Made by a program: the position numbers and the translations under genes. From contig JACCYC010000141.1 of NCBI GenBank assembly GCA_013696665.1, forward strand, positions 1-8,087: DNA of 8,087 bases, in the 5' to 3' direction. The notes beneath the pieces were generated by a model. It worked only from the letters and a program-made list of their open reading frames with translations, was not told where the DNA came from and ran no database searches. The stretch comes from Burkholderiaceae bacterium (GTDB lineage: Bacteria; Pseudomonadota; Gammaproteobacteria; Burkholderiales; Burkholderiaceae_F). This document shows, piece after piece, positions 6,202 through 8,087 of the stretch; the stretch's first letter is position 1; the number at the start of each line of letters is the position of its first letter.

Positions 6202-6921
6202 TTATTTCTTCTTGTCCTTATCTCCTTTGTCGCCTTTGTCTCCCTTGCCACCCTTGTCTGACTTCCCAGCTGACGCTGCCGGATCGGTCGGCGCCTTCTG
6301 GGCTGTAGCGGGTACATCGGCTGCCACCGGGGCGATGGCGGTGACTTCTTCTACTGCTTCTTCTCCACGGACAGTGACCGCGACGACTGTCGGATTTTCC
6401 GTGCCCTTGAGCACCGCCGACACACCCTCCGGCATCTTCAGATCGCGTACGCGCACCGTATCGGTAACGGTCAATTCCGACAAGTCAATTTCGATGAACT
6501 CGGGCAGATCCTTCGGCAAGCAAGCGATCGCGACCTCGGACATGATGTGACTGATCAGAACGTTTTCGGTTTTCGCCGCAGGAGAACCTTCCTGTCCGGT
6601 GAAATGCAACGGGACCCGCATGTGCAGTTTCTGATCTTCAGCGACGCGCTGAAAATCGATATGCATCACCTGCAATTTATATGGATGCATCTGAACTGCG
6701 CGGAGCAGCACGCGCTCGGGTGCACCATCGAGCTCCATGTCGAGGATCGATGCGTGAAACCGTTCCTTGCGCAGCGCGTGAAACAGCGGGTTGTGCTCGA
6801 CCTCGATCGCTTGCGCCTCGCCTTTGCCGCCGTACAGCACCCCGGGCACTTTGCCCGCGTGACGCAGACGGCGGCTCGCACCCGTTCCCTGCGTATCTCT
6901 CTTACTGGCAACTACTTTCAT
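6202..6921 (-). CDS. rplY: 50S ribosomal protein bL25 (general stress protein Ctc type)
   Basis: bL25 binds 5S rRNA in the 50S central protuberance. The 239-residue protein is the long CTC/TL5 form. An L25 domain spans about 1-92 (MKVVASKRDTQGTGASRRLR, HAGKVPGVLYGG, VMHIDFQRV). It is followed by the TL5-type beta domain at about 95-190 (RVPLHFTGQEGSPA, LPEFIEIDLSEL, DLKMPEGV). A low-complexity Ala/Pro tail then turns into a basic Gly-Asp-Lys repeat ending GDKGDKGDKDKKK. An upstream in-frame ATG at 6933 would add four residues. The ATG at 6921 is preferred because GGGAG lies 5 nt before it and because homologues begin MKVVA. It follows prs by 45 bp with no terminator between, so the two are probably co-transcribed. 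A strong intrinsic terminator follows. Confidence 0.96.
   Translation of the reverse strand: MKVVASKRDTQGTGASRRLRHAGKVPGVLYGGKGEAQAIEVEHNPLFHALRKERFHASILDMELDGAPERVLLRAVQMHPYKLQVMHIDFQRVAEDQKLHMRVPLHFTGQEGSPAAKTENVLISHIMSEVAIACLPKDLPEFIEIDLSELTVTDTVRVRDLKMPEGVSAVLKGTENPTVVAVTVRGEEAVEEVTAIAPVAADVPATAQKAPTDPAASAGKSDKGGKGDKGDKGDKDKKK
6223..6258 (-). repeat. Imperfect 9-bp tandem repeat in the rplY tail
   Basis: Four consecutive 9-mers on the plus strand (TCCTTTGTC, GCCTTTGTC, TCCCTTGCC, ACCCTTGTC) encode repeated Asp/Gly-Lys-Gly triplets at the bL25 C-terminus. The repeat is in phase with the codons, so changes in copy number would alter tail length without shifting the frame. Confidence 0.7.
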
Positions 6922-6926
6922 CGTTA

Positions 6927-6931
6927 CTCCC
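6927..6931 (-). promoter_or_regulatory. Shine-Dalgarno of rplY that decides its start
   Basis: GGGAG on the minus strand sits between two in-frame ATG codons (6933 and 6921) and 5 nt before the second. It makes 6921 the likely start and the upstream ATG part of the leader. Confidence 0.65.
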
Positions 6932-6966
6932 ATTGAGCAGCGGACCGCGACCAGTCACCACTGCAG

Positions 6967-7923
6967 TTACTCGATGAACAAACTGCTCACCGAGTCTTCG
7001 CGCGCAATGCGCGAGATCGTTTCACCCAACAGCGCCGCGCACGATAGCTGCCGAATCTTTGAACACGCCGCCGCTGCTTCGCTTAGCGGAATCGTATCGG
7101 TCACTACCAGCTCGTCAAGCACCGAATTAGAGATTCGCTCGACGGCTTTGCCCGACAAGACAGGATGAGTTGCGTACGCCATCACATGCAGTGCGCCGGC
7201 ATCGCGCAGTGCCTGCGCGGCATGACACAGCGTATTGGCAGTGTCGACCATGTCATCCATGATGACGCAGTTACGGCCTCTGACCTCGCCGATGATGTTC
7301 ATCACTTCGGCAACGTTGGCGCGAGGCCGACGTTTGTCGATGATCGCAAGGTCGGCTTCCGCCGTCTTGGCAATCGCACGGGCGCGCACCACGCCGCCGA
7401 TGTCGGGCGACACAACGACGAGATTATCGAAATTGTGTTTCCACAAGTCGCCCAGCAGAATTGGCGCCGCGTAAATGTTGTCGACGGGGATATCAAAAAA
7501 CCCCTGGATCTGATCAGCGTGCAGGTCCATGACGAGCGCACGATTAACGCCGGCGACCTGCAGCATGTTCGCCACCACCTTGGCGCTGATCGCAACGCGC
7601 GCACTTCTGGGGCGCCGATCCTGCCGCGCGTAACCGAAATAGGGAATCGCCGCCGTGATGCGACCCGCCGAGGCGCGCTTCAGCGCATCGGCCATGATCA
7701 GCAGCTCCATCAGATTGTCATTGGTCGGCGCGCAGGTGGATTGCAAAACAAAAACATCCTTGCCGCGCACGTTCTCGAACAGCTCGACCATGACTTCGCC
7801 GTCGGAGAAGCGCGATACCTGCGCTTTGCCGAGGCGGATGTTCAACTGATGGGCGACAGCGGTCGCAAGCCGCGGATTCGCGTTGCCCGTGAACACCATC
7901 AAGTTGTCGGGGACCATCTGCAT
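6967..7923 (-). CDS. prs: Ribose-phosphate pyrophosphokinase (PRPP synthetase)
   Basis: Prs makes PRPP from ribose 5-phosphate and ATP, feeding purine, pyrimidine, histidine, tryptophan and NAD synthesis. ATG 7923 gives 318 residues, the family's usual size. AGG lies 7 nt before it. Alternatives are TTG 7941 and ATG 7917. Seen in order are RFSDGE (38-43), QSTCAPTNDNLMEL (61-74), the ATP-binding FGYARQDRR (96-104), the signature DLHADQIQGFFDIPVD (133-148), SPDIGGVVRARA (172-183), DKRRP (196-200), and the ribose-5-phosphate/PRPP loop DDMVDTANT (223-231). In that loop Asn230 stands where a Gly (DTAGT or DTGGT) is almost always found. The rest looks intact. The gene lies between tRNA-Gln and rplY, as in other betaproteobacteria. 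Confidence 0.97.
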   Translation of the reverse strand: MQMVPDNLMVFTGNANPRLATAVAHQLNIRLGKAQVSRFSDGEVMVELFENVRGKDVFVLQSTCAPTNDNLMELLIMADALKRASAGRITAAIPYFGYARQDRRPRSARVAISAKVVANMLQVAGVNRALVMDLHADQIQGFFDIPVDNIYAAPILLGDLWKHNFDNLVVVSPDIGGVVRARAIAKTAEADLAIIDKRRPRANVAEVMNIIGEVRGRNCVIMDDMVDTANTLCHAAQALRDAGALHVMAYATHPVLSGKAVERISNSVLDELVVTDTIPLSEAAAACSKIRQLSCAALLGETISRIAREDSVSSLFIE

Positions 7924-7948
7924 CGGCGGGCCTGTTAACAAACTCGCT

Positions 7949-7973
7949 GGAAGTGCGCATCACGCACATTTCC
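7949..7973 (-). repeat. Imperfect inverted repeat between tRNA-Gln and prs
   Basis: On the minus strand this 25-nt element runs GGAAATGTGCG, TGA, TGCGCACTTCC. It folds as GGAA/TTCC, one mismatch, then a GC-rich stem including two G-U pairs around a tiny loop. An alternative fold is GTGCG/CGCAC with a 5-nt loop. No T-tract follows, so it is not an intrinsic terminator. It could mark processing of a tRNA-prs transcript or be incidental. Confidence 0.35.
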
Positions 7974-7982
7974 GGCGATTTC

Positions 7983-8059
7983 TGGCTGGGGAGGAAGGAT
8001 TCGAACCTTCGAGTGCCGGAATCAAAATCCGGTGCCTTAACCAGCTTGGCGACTCCCCA
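7983..8059 (-). tRNA. tRNA-Gln (anticodon UUG), CCA encoded
   Basis: The minus strand folds as a full cloverleaf. The acceptor stem TGGGGAG (8059-8053) pairs with CTCCCCA (7993-7987), with discriminator G at 7986 and a genomic CCA at 7985-7983. The D arm is GCC-GGC, the anticodon stem is CCGGA/TCCGG around loop TTTTGAT giving anticodon TTG (UUG), and the T arm is GAAGG TTCGAAT CCTTC. The sequence closely resembles E. coli tRNA-Gln. It reads CAA and, by wobble, CAG. prs begins 59 bp downstream and may be on the same transcript. Confidence 0.96.
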
Positions 8060-8087
8060 AAACTAATTCGTTCTGCAATAACGGTTT

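Noticed and set aside
6116..6550. A Ser/Thr/Pro-rich open frame opposite rplY on the plus strand.
   Set aside because: Its low-complexity composition is the complement of the bL25 tail and domain. No start signal or family resemblance is seen.
7165..7938. A 257-codon open frame on the plus strand opposite prs.
   Set aside because: It is fully antisense to an unmistakable prs gene, shows no recognisable domain, and has the His/Arg/Asp-rich composition typical of a mirror frame.
1..8087. A search for CRISPR arrays, insertion sequences, toxin-antitoxin or defence genes, integrase-linked attachment sites and riboswitches.
   Set aside because: No direct-repeat array, terminal inverted repeats, transposase or integrase motif, or recognisable riboswitch core was seen. 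The tRNA-Gln has no duplicated 3' end within the window. The region is ordinary core genome.

Overview
The window is a compact stretch of bacterial chromosome carrying almost only housekeeping genes. Two neighbourhoods point to a betaproteobacterium, possibly Burkholderiales or a relative. One is ftsY divergent from rsmD-coaD. The other is tRNA-Gln followed by prs, rplY, pth and ychF on one strand. The protein sequences themselves (Prs, bL25, YchF, FtsY) also look betaproteobacterial. The genus cannot be named from sequence reading alone.

Layout. Positions 1-622 (minus) hold the N-terminal and GTPase part of ftsY, cut by the window edge. A divergent control region of about 140 bp separates it from a plus-strand cluster: rsmD (16S rRNA m2G966 methyltransferase), coaD (phosphopantetheine adenylyltransferase) and a DUF418/YeiB-type membrane protein whose start overlaps coaD. 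That cluster meets, tail to tail and overlapping by 17 bp, a minus-strand pair made of ychF and a MOSC-domain protein. Divergent from ychF is a small GNAT acetyltransferase gene. It is split between two reading frames by what looks like the loss of two bases. The right third is a minus-strand block read from right to left: tRNA-Gln(UUG), prs, rplY, pth. A strong intrinsic terminator lies between rplY and pth.

Functions. Much of the content serves translation and protein targeting: rRNA methylation, ribosomal protein bL25, peptidyl-tRNA hydrolase, the ribosome-associated ATPase YchF, tRNA-Gln and the SRP receptor FtsY. Prs (PRPP synthesis) and CoaD (coenzyme A synthesis) supply nucleotide and cofactor precursors. 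The DUF418 and MOSC proteins are the two least-defined genes.

I found no mobile element, CRISPR array, defence system or clearly new biological system. The points most worth checking are the frameshifted GNAT gene, the terminator placed 4 nt upstream of the pth start codon, the overlapping convergent 3' ends of the DUF418 and MOSC genes, the compact ftsY/rsmD divergent region, and substitutions in the normally conserved active-site loops of Pth and Prs.
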